A stretch of DNA of 41,815 nucleotides from JAIBJP01 sp035639875 (GTDB lineage Bacteria; Actinomycetota; Thermoleophilia; Gaiellales; Gaiellaceae), in contig DASQXE010000061.1 in NCBI GenBank assembly GCA_035639875.1, positions 1 through 41,815 on the forward strand, read 5' to 3'. Below the pieces are notes generated by a model. It was not told the origin of the DNA. It saw only the letters and a program-made list of their open reading frames with translations, and made no database searches. Positions 7,829-14,991 of the stretch are shown here, piece by piece (position 1 is the first letter of the stretch; every line of letters begins with the position of its first letter). The position numbers and the translations under genes are program-made.

Positions 7829-7861
7829 GAGCGGACTATACCACCCTTTTGCTAATTCGAG
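7826..7861 (-). promoter_or_regulatory. Probable leaderless promoter of the sulfur/hydro-lyase operon
   Basis: On the minus strand a TATAGT hexamer (7840-7835) is followed by six bases and then the GTG start codon at 7828, the spacing expected when transcription begins at the start codon. A weak -35 candidate, ATGACT (4 of 6 to TTGACA), lies 19 bases further upstream. No Shine-Dalgarno sequence is visible before this GTG, in contrast to GGGAGG and GGAGGAG before internal genes of the operon, which supports a leaderless message. Confidence 0.5.
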
Positions 7862-7920
7862 TCATTAGTCACTCTTATCCAGAAGTCAAGTGGCCGAGAG
7901 CGCGGGCCGATAACACGACC

Positions 7921-8262
7921 GTGCCCCGCACCTTTGGCCTCGTTTCCGTCACGGCGACGCTCGTGGTCGTGGCCTTCCTGTGGACGAGGTCTGCGCACGA
8001 TGCGACGAGTCCGTCCGCGCTTGGCACGGAAAACGACGCCGCCAAGGTCACGGCATCCTTCAACCTGCAGCAAGCCACGGGGGCGATGGAACTTTGGAAG
8101 TCGGCCAACGGCACCTACACGGGCGCGCTGCTGCCCCCGGCGAACGGCGTCACGGTCGTCCGCGCGGATGCGACCTCTTACTGCCTGCAGGCCGGCGTCG
8201 CCCCGAACGTGCAGCACCTCGACGGGCCGGGCGGTAACGCCCCGGTCGACGGGCCTTGTTAG
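7921..8262 (+). CDS. Small secreted/anchored pilin-like protein
   Basis: The 113-residue product from GTG 7921 has one hydrophobic helix at about residues 5-22 followed by an extracellular domain. The pattern AMELWKSANGTYTGA, then SYCLQAG and HLDGPGG...GPC, resembles the globular part of small type IV pilin-like proteins in which two cysteines close a C-terminal loop. There is no clear prepilin peptidase site, so pilin assignment is tentative. GATAAC lies six bases before the GTG, again suggesting a leaderless transcript. It is divergent from the sulfur operon (92-base gap) and its stop overlaps the convergent hypothetical gene by four bases. Function unknown. Confidence 0.55.
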   Translation: MPRTFGLVSVTATLVVVAFLWTRSAHDATSPSALGTENDAAKVTASFNLQQATGAMELWKSANGTYTGALLPPANGVTVVRADATSYCLQAGVAPNVQHLDGPGGNAPVDGPC

Positions 8263-8906
8263 GCCCCTAACCCTCCGAACACGACGAACGGGTTCCGGGG
8301 AGCGATCGCCCACACGAGGCTACCGCTCGCCTCGACCTGGATCGCTGCGCCTTCCGGGACTTCACGCTGCAAGCGCTCCGCGAGCGCGTGCGCGTCGTCC
8401 TCGTTCGCTGCACCGGCAAGCAGGAATGTGTGCCGCCGCACGATCGGGATCCCCTCGGACTCGAGGCGCTCGGCGAGCGCAACCGTCTCATCGTGACCAG
8501 GCAGTTCGACCCGTACCTCCCACTGGGCCTCCCCTTTCGCACGCGCCTCCTCGGCCTCGCGCTCCTGGAGGCGCTCGTGCTCCGCGCGCTGCTCCTCCGC
8601 GGTCCGCGGGAGCGGCACCGACGCGTCCTTCCATGCCTGCTCGACCGGATGCCAGCGCTCAAGAGCGGTCAGCGCCGACTGGCCCTCGCTCTCGATGCGC
8701 GCGGTGGCGGTCTGATGTACCGCGCGGGCCCGCTCCTCCGAGTCGGTGTAGAGGAAGACGCGCGGCCCGTCACGGCTCACGATCACGCGGTCGCCGAAGC
8801 GGTCACGCTCCTCGGCTTCGAGCTCGAGGGCATCGAGCCACTCCGCGAACTGCATCCCGTCGCCTTCGTCGTCGAAGTCGATCGTCACACGCCAATCGTC
8901 AGCCAC
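8259..8906 (-). CDS. Hypothetical protein with two repeated alpha/beta halves
   Basis: I do not recognise this 215-residue protein. It has no signal peptide or membrane helix. Residues about 1-85 (starting DDWRVTIDF, with VFLYTDSEERARAV) and about 128-200 (WEVRVELPGHDETVALAERL, then AANEDDAHALAERLQ) have a similar strand-helix-strand-helix layout, suggesting a duplicated ferredoxin-like domain joined by a very charged, probably coiled helix (about 98-127, EEQRAEHERLQEREAEEARAK-like). The GTG start follows the dehydrogenase stop by nine bases with a TAGGA ribosome site, so the two genes form a pair. No motif indicates catalysis. Confidence 0.65.
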   Translation of the reverse strand: MADDWRVTIDFDDEGDGMQFAEWLDALELEAEERDRFGDRVIVSRDGPRVFLYTDSEERARAVHQTATARIESEGQSALTALERWHPVEQAWKDASVPLPRTAEEQRAEHERLQEREAEEARAKGEAQWEVRVELPGHDETVALAERLESEGIPIVRRHTFLLAGAANEDDAHALAERLQREVPEGAAIQVEASGSLVWAIAPRNPFVVFGGLGA

Positions 8907-8915
8907 GGCGCATTC

Positions 8916-9869
8916 CTACCAGACGCTTCGATAGAGGTCGGCGATCTCAGCCGGGGTGGCGGGCCGCGGATTCATGCGCGCCCCACCGCGGACGGCAGCT
9001 TCGGCCCCAAGCTCGTCGAGCTCTCCCTCGGGCACGCCGAAGTGTCGAAGGAGCGTGAACCTGCCCAGGTGTGCGAGCTCCTCGACGCGGCCGACGGGGT
9101 CGTGCGTGGACATGGCGTCACCGAAGCGCCGAATCTCGGTCTCGGCCACCGGGAGATTGAAGCGGAGCGCGGGCGCCAGGCAGAGGGCGTTCATGGCGCC
9201 GTGCGGAAGCCCGTAGCGGCCGCCCAGCGCCTGCGCCATGGCGTGCGCGAGCCCGAGCCCTGCTCCCGCAAGCGCCGCGCCGGCGTGCATGGCGCCCTCC
9301 AGGAGCTGTCGGCGCCCTTCCAGGTATTCACCGTCGGCGAGCACGAGCGGAAGCGAGGCCGAGATCAGCCTTGCTCCCGCGAGTGCATCCTCGTCCGCCG
9401 TCGGATTTCGCCCGCGAACGTAGAGCGCTTCCGCGCAGTGCGCGAGTGCGTTCATCGCGGTGCCGGCGGTCTCGCCGGGCGGGAGGCCGATGGTCAGCTC
9501 CGGCTCGTAGACGATGCCCTCAACGGACGCTCCTCCGCCGCCGCCCTTCACGCGGCGGGCCTCGTCGCGCACGCCGAACGCGGGCGTCCACTCGGCCCCC
9601 GAATACGTGGTCGGGACAGAGACGACCGGGAGCCCGGTCTGGGCCGACACCGCCTTCGCCGTGTCGATCGCGCTCCCGCCGCCGACCGCCAGCAGACCGT
9701 CCGCGTCCTCGGCTGCGGCAGCGGCCTCCGCCACCGAATCGACTGGCGAATGCGCCCGCACACCGTAGAAGGCCTTCGCGGCCGGGACGAGGCCGCGCCA
9801 CCGCTCCGTCGTCACGAGCAACGGGTGCTCGATCCCGAGCTCGTCGAGCAGCGGGCCGAGGGCGTTCAA
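8916..9869 (-). CDS. Iron-type alcohol dehydrogenase / maleylacetate reductase-like
   Basis: NAD(P)-dependent dehydrogenase of the iron-containing ADH superfamily. Visible blocks: LLAVGGGSAIDTAKA (nucleotide loop), VPTTYSGAEWTPAFGV, GTAMNALAHCAEALY and GLGLAHAMAQALGG followed by GLPHGAMNAL, which supply the metal-site histidines. Asn rather than Asp in MNALAH is the maleylacetate-reductase variant. The first usable start is TTG 9869 (317 residues), but in-frame sequence upstream (VIVRWGL from about 9887) looks like the normal N-terminus of the family, so translation may really begin at a rare ATC near 9884. No ring-cleavage genes are close, so the physiological substrate is unknown. Confidence 0.8.
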   Translation of the reverse strand: MNALGPLLDELGIEHPLLVTTERWRGLVPAAKAFYGVRAHSPVDSVAEAAAAAEDADGLLAVGGGSAIDTAKAVSAQTGLPVVSVPTTYSGAEWTPAFGVRDEARRVKGGGGGASVEGIVYEPELTIGLPPGETAGTAMNALAHCAEALYVRGRNPTADEDALAGARLISASLPLVLADGEYLEGRRQLLEGAMHAGAALAGAGLGLAHAMAQALGGRYGLPHGAMNALCLAPALRFNLPVAETEIRRFGDAMSTHDPVGRVEELAHLGRFTLLRHFGVPEGELDELGAEAAVRGGARMNPRPATPAEIADLYRSVW

Positions 9870-9921
9870 TCCCCAACGAACGATTACGAGAGCGGCTCTT
9901 TCCGAGTGGGTTGGAGGGCCT

Positions 9922-9989
9922 CGCCCACGCTGGTGGGCGGACCGGCGCGATCCTAAGCTGCTGCACCGACGCGCAGCAAGTATCCGGTC
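9922..9989 (-). promoter_or_regulatory. Candidate structured RNA leader before the dehydrogenase
   Basis: In the 132-base gap between two minus-strand genes the transcript can fold into an outer stem GACCGG (9989-9984) with CCGGTC (9945-9940), an inner stem GCTGC (9977-9973) with GCAGC, then a separate perfect 7-bp hairpin CGCCCAC-CAGC-GTGGGCG (9939-9922 region). No T-run follows, so it is not a standard terminator. It matches no riboswitch class I know. High GC makes chance stems common. Confidence 0.3.
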
Positions 9990-10001
9990 TCCGCCGGCGC
10001 G

Positions 10002-11495
10002 TCAACCTCGCGACCAGTGCTCGAGCGACGCGCCAGGCTCCCGGCGCAACGAGATCCTCTTGAACCCGCGCGCGGCCAGGATCCTGTCGAGAGCTCGCGG
10101 CGGACGTCCGTGCGAGGCGAGAACCCAGATCGAGTCATGCGTCCGCACGACCCTCTCGACCCTACCGTCGGGTCCCGTCGGGCGCAGTCGGCCGAGAAGC
10201 ACGACGTTCGGTCGACGGATCCGTACCGTGAAGCCCTGTTGGACCTCGTCGCTCGAAACGAGATCCACCGGCCACTTCGTATAGAGCCCGAAGGCGTAAC
10301 CGGCCTTTGGTGCGATAAGGATCGCGTCTCGGTCTGTGGTGATCGTCTCGACCTCTCGAACGAGCGGCCTGACGACCTCGCGTGGGTAATTCGGCGCGCG
10401 GTAGGTAGCCAGCGAGGCCGCAGCAAGGGTCCCAAGCGCGAGCGCAGTTGCTCTCGGGGCGACTGTGAGCGCCTCGTGTGCCGCGAGGGCAACGAGCACC
10501 GCCAGGAGGGGGTAGAGGTAGACGTCGGTGCGGCCGGTTCCGAGCGGAGCCGCTCTCGCTGCCGCCAACACGACGGCGAGCGCGAGCGGAGCGAGCAGCA
10601 GCAGCCCGAGGGTCGGCCGCCGCCAGAGCACGACGACGGCTGCGGCGAGGACCACGAGCCCCTCGATCGGCCCGGGCAGCTGCACCGCGCCGCGGACGAC
10701 GACCACCGCAGCTCCCGCGAGATCGCGAAGGGCCTCGCCGACACCGGCGTCGATTCCGAAGAAGCGGGCGTGGAACTCCTCCCGCAGCGAGGTCGTCACG
10801 CGTGGGCGGAGAACGAACCACCACCAAGCGCCACCGAAGAGCGCCAACTCCGAGACCGCCGGGAGCGCAACGCGGATCGAGCCGCGGTTGCGCCGCAAGA
10901 GCAGAAGCAGCGCCACGGCGACACCCGAGCCGGCAACCACGGCTGACAACGAGGAAACGGCAATCGCCACCGTCCCGGTCGCGGCCAGATACCACCAGCG
11001 GCGCTTCTCGCTCACGTCCTCGAGCAGCCACCACAGGACCGCGAGAAGGACGATCACACAGACTGCGTCGAGCGTGTACTGCTTGACCCGGACCGAGTAC
11101 GTGATGTGGACCGACGACGTCATCAGGACGAACGCTCCTACACCCGCTGCGAGCCTGCCGAGCCCGCGCCACACGAGCACCACGTAGAGAAGTGGCGGCG
11201 CGACGGTTCCAAGTAAGAACGGAGGCAGCTGTGCCTTGAGCTCGGAAAACCCGACCGCGCCCAACCAACCCTTGAGGATGAAGCCGAAGCCGGGAGCCCA
11301 CGCGCCGGCGAGCAGCACCTCGTGCAAGCGGTCGGCCTTGGTCACGAGGGCGGGCCATGAATCGTCTAACCAGAGACTCGCCGGCCCGAGCGCCGGCGCA
11401 CGCAGAGCAGCAGCCGCCCCGGCGAAGGCGACAACCAGAGCGACGTCGACTCTTAGGGACCAGCGCGGCTCGGGGCCCCCTACGTTGCGGCCCAC
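10002..11495 (-). CDS. GT-C-type membrane glycosyltransferase
   Basis: A 497-residue polytopic protein with about ten predicted membrane helices and the ArnT/PMT-like layout: after the first helix comes an outer loop with LWLDDSWPA, where the acidic pair fits the GT-C metal/catalytic position, then LKGWLGAVGFSE and helices rich in Leu/Val. A soluble C-terminal part of about 120 residues (from about 375) follows. Such enzymes use polyprenyl-phosphate sugars and act on the outer membrane face. The GT2 gene two positions upstream, a polyprenyl-phosphate glycosyltransferase type, could make its donor. GTG start; 17 bases after the SDR gene. Acceptor unknown. Confidence 0.75.
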   Translation of the reverse strand: MGRNVGGPEPRWSLRVDVALVVAFAGAAAALRAPALGPASLWLDDSWPALVTKADRLHEVLLAGAWAPGFGFILKGWLGAVGFSELKAQLPPFLLGTVAPPLLYVVLVWRGLGRLAAGVGAFVLMTSSVHITYSVRVKQYTLDAVCVIVLLAVLWWLLEDVSEKRRWWYLAATGTVAIAVSSLSAVVAGSGVAVALLLLLRRNRGSIRVALPAVSELALFGGAWWWFVLRPRVTTSLREEFHARFFGIDAGVGEALRDLAGAAVVVVRGAVQLPGPIEGLVVLAAAVVVLWRRPTLGLLLLAPLALAVVLAAARAAPLGTGRTDVYLYPLLAVLVALAAHEALTVAPRATALALGTLAAASLATYRAPNYPREVVRPLVREVETITTDRDAILIAPKAGYAFGLYTKWPVDLVSSDEVQQGFTVRIRRPNVVLLGRLRPTGPDGRVERVVRTHDSIWVLASHGRPPRALDRILAARGFKRISLRREPGASLEHWSRG

Positions 11496-11512
11496 AAGTT
11501 GCGCAGATCTCC

Positions 11513-12469
11513 CTACGGCGCCGGAGCGCTCTGCGGAGCCGTCTGCGGAGCGATCGCCGTGAGCAGCCGGCGCAGCCCTTCCTCGAGCTGAATCTCCGGC
11601 TCCCAGCCGAGCACCTGTTGCGCTCGCGTGATGTCAGGCTGGCGCACCTGCGGATCGTCAACGGGCAACGCTTCGAAGATGATTTCCGACTTCGAGCCGG
11701 TCACGCGCAGGACGGTCTCCGCCAGCTCGAGCAGAGTCATCTCGCGCGGGTTGCCAAGATTGACGGGTAGGTGCTCGCCGCTCGTCGCGAGCACGTAGAG
11801 CCCGCGGACGAGGTCGTCGACGTAGCAGAACGAGCGCGTCTGCGAGCCGTCGCCGAAAACCGTCAGGGGCTTGTTCTCGAGCGCCTGCCGGACGAACGTG
11901 GGAATGGCGCGGCCGTCGTGCGGGCGCATGCGCGGCCCATACGTGTTGAAGATGCGCGCGATGCACGTGTTGACGCCCTGCTGTCGGTGGTAGGCCATCG
12001 TCAGCGCCTCGGCGTAGCGCTTGGCCTCGTCGTAGACGCCACGCGGGCCGATCGGGTTGACGTGCCCCCAATAGGTCTCCGGCTGCGGATGCACCTGCGG
12101 GTCGCCGTACACCTCGCTCGTCGAGGCAAGGAGGAACCGCGCCCGCTTGAACTTCGCGAGCCCGAGCATGTGGTGCGTGCCGTAGGAGCCGACCTTGAGC
12201 GTGTGCAGCGGCAGGCGGAGGTAGTCGATCGGGCTCGCCGGGCTCGCCAGGTGGAAGACGAAGTCCACACGCTCTTCGATGAAGAAGGGCTCCGTCAGGT
12301 CCTGGTTCACGAACGCGAAGTCCTCGCCGTTGGCGATGTGCTCGATGTTCTGGAGCGTGCCGGTGTCGACGTTGTCGACGCAAACGACCCGGTACCCCTC
12401 GGCCAGGAGGTAGTCGCAGAGATGGGAGCCGAGGAACCCGGCGCCGCCGGTGACAACCGCAGTGCTCAC
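11513..12469 (-). CDS. UDP-glucuronate decarboxylase-like SDR epimerase
   Basis: Extended short-chain dehydrogenase of 318 residues. The NAD motif GGAGFLGSH is at residues 8-16, the catalytic Ser/Tyr-Lys region reads STSEVYGDP then VYDEAKRYAE, and the family blocks HLASPASPIDY, RIFNTYGPRM, DGSQTRSFCYVDD and VNLGNP are those of UDP-xylose synthase. It would convert UDP-glucuronate to UDP-xylose in the cytoplasm, supplying a pentose for a cell-surface glycan. The C-terminus is low-complexity (APQTAPQSAPAP) and encoded by short direct repeats. GTG start with no clear ribosome site; a TCTAAC hexamer eight bases upstream could serve a leaderless start. Distinction from dTDP-glucose dehydratases rests on the motifs above. 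Confidence 0.88.
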   Translation of the reverse strand: MSTAVVTGGAGFLGSHLCDYLLAEGYRVVCVDNVDTGTLQNIEHIANGEDFAFVNQDLTEPFFIEERVDFVFHLASPASPIDYLRLPLHTLKVGSYGTHHMLGLAKFKRARFLLASTSEVYGDPQVHPQPETYWGHVNPIGPRGVYDEAKRYAEALTMAYHRQQGVNTCIARIFNTYGPRMRPHDGRAIPTFVRQALENKPLTVFGDGSQTRSFCYVDDLVRGLYVLATSGEHLPVNLGNPREMTLLELAETVLRVTGSKSEIIFEALPVDDPQVRQPDITRAQQVLGWEPEIQLEEGLRRLLTAIAPQTAPQSAPAP

Positions 12470-12550
12470 AGACTCATGTTAGAGCGGTTTTGCGGAATTC
12501 CTGCGCGGGCGCTAGCTGGCCACGAGTTGGACGTTCTGTCCGCACGCGCG

Positions 12551-13522
12551 CTAGCGCAGGTCCTTGTTCGACTCCATGTCGAACCACATGGCGAAGAGGA
12601 GCAGCTGCAGTCCCGAGATGACGAGCAGCGCGACAAGGACGATCGTCGCGCTCGTAATCGAGTTCCCCGCGATACGGAGGGCGACCTCCACCACTCCGAG
12701 AAGGAAGCCGACGGAGAAGAGGAGGATCCCGAGCGAGTAGAAGAGGACGAGCGGATGGAAGTCGCGGATGACGTACTTCTGCCCCAGCCGCCAGAAGAAA
12801 CCCTTGAGCAGCAGCCACGAGATTCGCGGGACGACCTTGCGCAGTCGGATCCCGCTCCGCTCGCCGACGCCGTAGATCGGGCGCGAGGGATAGTCGCGTA
12901 CCCGGCGGTTCCACACGTTCAGGTGCACGAGGAGGTCGTTAGGGAACCCGTAGCGGCGGTAGACCCGATCCAGGTCGAGGAGCTTGAGCGTCTCGAGGTT
13001 GACGGCCGTGTACCCGGACTGCGAGTCGGCCACGTGCCAGTACCCTGAGGCGATCTTCGTCAGGAACGACAGGACGGCGTTACCGAGGTACCGCGTGCGA
13101 GGGATGAGCTGCCACGCCTGCCCGGTGAAGAGCCGGTTCGCTTTCGCATAGTCGCATTCGCCCGTCGCGACGGCCCGCACGAGCATCTCCAGGTCGTCGG
13201 GGTCCATCTGCCCGTCGGCAGCCATGACGCAGATGACGTCGTAGCCCTCGGCGGCGGCGCGGCGGTAGCCGGAGACGATGGCCGCTCCGACGCCCTCGTT
13301 GCGCTCGTGACCGACGACCTCGACGCGCTCGTCGGCACCCTGGGCGCGCTCGACGGTCGCATCGGTCGAGCCGTCGTCGATGACGAAGATCCTGTCCACG
13401 AAGGCAGGAACGGTCGAGACGGTCGAGGCGACGAGGCTCTCCTCGTTGTAGGCAGGAACCACGACCGCGACCTTCTTGCCGTCGAACACCGCGCTCAGCA
13501 TAGGCCGACGATCCGTCAGCAC
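12551..13522 (-). CDS. Polyprenyl-phosphate glycosyltransferase (GT2)
   Basis: A 323-residue family 2 glycosyltransferase similar to DPM1/GtrB proteins. VAVVVPAYNEE begins the nucleotide fold, IDDGSTDATV and MAADGQMDPDDLE are the two acidic motifs (the second is the DxD-like metal site), and DSQSGYTAVN with RRYGFPNDLL are typical acceptor-side blocks. Two C-terminal membrane helices (about 240-315) anchor it. It likely charges undecaprenyl phosphate with a sugar for the GT-C enzyme encoded downstream. Start is GTG 13522 overlapping the hydrolase gene by seven bases, or ATG 13501; the latter is closer to the family N-terminus. Confidence 0.85.
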   Translation of the reverse strand: MLTDRRPMLSAVFDGKKVAVVVPAYNEESLVASTVSTVPAFVDRIFVIDDGSTDATVERAQGADERVEVVGHERNEGVGAAIVSGYRRAAAEGYDVICVMAADGQMDPDDLEMLVRAVATGECDYAKANRLFTGQAWQLIPRTRYLGNAVLSFLTKIASGYWHVADSQSGYTAVNLETLKLLDLDRVYRRYGFPNDLLVHLNVWNRRVRDYPSRPIYGVGERSGIRLRKVVPRISWLLLKGFFWRLGQKYVIRDFHPLVLFYSLGILLFSVGFLLGVVEVALRIAGNSITSATIVLVALLVISGLQLLLFAMWFDMESNKDLR

Positions 13523-14940
13523 GGAACGACCCCGCCGCAGCCGAACGGCCGTACGAAAAGGTCGGCGGGGCGCCTGAGCGAGAAGGGAACCGATACGTCG
13601 GCCCCCGCCCGGGCGCGCAGCAGTCCGCGCGAGCGCGGCGAGGACCAGTGGTCGGCGAAGATCCCCGTCGAGCCTGGCTCCACCGTTTGCACACGTCGCC
13701 AGCCCTCATCCGTCCTCCGCTCGACGACAACGGTGCCGGAAGCACCACCCGGCAAGCGCCCCCACACGGAGATCTGGCCGCCGCGGGCATACGCAACGAA
13801 GGGGAAGCGAAAAGCGGCCAGCGAGCGCTTACGTCGGTCGTCGTACGTGTAGAAGCCGGATTGGTAATACCCCCAGAGCGGATCCGCGTTCAGCGGGTAG
13901 TCACGAAGCTGTCCCCAGATGAGGACGCTCGCGCCGGCCCGCCAGCTCAGGTAGAGCGCCTCGGCGGTCCAGCGGGCGTGCAGGCGGCTGGGAACACCCT
14001 TTGGATCGGGCGGGCTCGTGTCCCACGAGAGCTCGCTCATCCAGAGCGGAACGTGCGTCTTCGGCAGGCCCGCGTGGTCGACGACGTGTCCGGCCCGCAC
14101 GGCAGCGCGGACGAGGCGACGCCATTTGGACAGGTCGGCCAGGAAGACGTCGTCGGCACCGAGGGCACGGCGACTCGGGCCGCCGAACGAATAGGGGTGA
14201 TGCGAGAACACGTCGGCTTCGACGGTCGCCGAGCAGACCGGCTCCGGCTCGGGGCCGCTCGAGAGGCAGAGGAGCTTGCGGAGGAACTCCAGCGGTGAGT
14301 GGCCGGAGGCCCCCGCTCGCGGAGCTGTCTCCCCGACGACGACAACATTCGTCGGATCCGTTTCGTGGAGCGATCGCGCCGCCGCGTTCACGAGCTGCCG
14401 ATAGAGACGCGGGGCGACCGAGCGGCCCTCGGCGTCCCGTTGGGGACGCAGGAAGGCCGGCGAGTTCGGCTCGTTCCAGATCTCCCAGTAGCGGACGAGG
14501 CCCTTGTAGCGCTCCGCGGCGGCCGCGGCGAACGCGGCGAATGAACCGGCGTCAGGATCGAGGGTCCCGCGCGCATCGCCGCCGGGAGCCTGCGCCCACA
14601 GCGGAGCAGAGCGGAAGTCGAGCATCGGCGTGAGCCCGTGTGCTGCAGCGGCGGCAACCTGGTCGTCGACGATGCTCCAGTCGTAGGCCGGGTCGGCCGG
14701 ATCAGCAGGATCGGTCGGCTCGGCCGTCGCGACCCGTTTCCAGTAAAGGTAGAGCCTGACGAGCGAGGCACCGGCCGCGCTCACCCGCGCGGACGCGTCG
14801 TCGGCGGAAAGCATCAGGTCCGGCCGCTGCGTCGCGGACGCGCCCGGGTCGAGAAAGCCCGTCAATAGAGGCCGCGCAGCCGAGGCAGCCGGGCAGAGCG
14901 CCAGCCCGAGTAGGGCGGCGAGGAGGAAGCGGCTCGGCAC
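13516..14940 (-). CDS. Secreted glycoside hydrolase, clan GH-A (GH39-like)
   Basis: A 474-residue exported enzyme. A signal peptide ends near PAASAARP. The (beta/alpha)8 barrel shows the acid/base glutamate E157 in WEIWNEPN and the probable nucleophile E303 in WMSELSWDT, the standard retaining clan GH-A pair; the overall pattern is closest to GH39 or related xylosidase/endoglycosidase groups. A beta-rich C-terminal domain (about 375-465) ends in PFGCGGVVPC. A TDPADPADPA repeat sits near residue 75. It is a tandem paralogue of the next gene, 51 bases upstream. In an exopolysaccharide locus it may trim or release the polymer. Substrate unknown. Confidence 0.82.
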   Translation of the reverse strand: MPSRFLLAALLGLALCPAASAARPLLTGFLDPGASATQRPDLMLSADDASARVSAAGASLVRLYLYWKRVATAEPTDPADPADPAYDWSIVDDQVAAAAAHGLTPMLDFRSAPLWAQAPGGDARGTLDPDAGSFAAFAAAAAERYKGLVRYWEIWNEPNSPAFLRPQRDAEGRSVAPRLYRQLVNAAARSLHETDPTNVVVVGETAPRAGASGHSPLEFLRKLLCLSSGPEPEPVCSATVEADVFSHHPYSFGGPSRRALGADDVFLADLSKWRRLVRAAVRAGHVVDHAGLPKTHVPLWMSELSWDTSPPDPKGVPSRLHARWTAEALYLSWRAGASVLIWGQLRDYPLNADPLWGYYQSGFYTYDDRRKRSLAAFRFPFVAYARGGQISVWGRLPGGASGTVVVERRTDEGWRRVQTVEPGSTGIFADHWSSPRSRGLLRARAGADVSVPFSLRRPADLFVRPFGCGGVVPC

Positions 14941-14991
14941 CTGCCTTGTTATCGGCGCCCGGCGGGCGCTTCTAGAGCGGAAGCGACCGAG

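Noticed and set aside
11513..11560. Short direct repeats at the end of the UDP-glucuronate decarboxylase-like gene
   Set aside because: They encode the low-complexity APQTAPQSAPAP tail; likely slippage of no wider meaning.
10162..11661. A 499-codon minus-strand frame
   Set aside because: Shadow of the GT-C glycosyltransferase and SDR genes; composition is Arg/Ala/Gly without hydrophobic helices.
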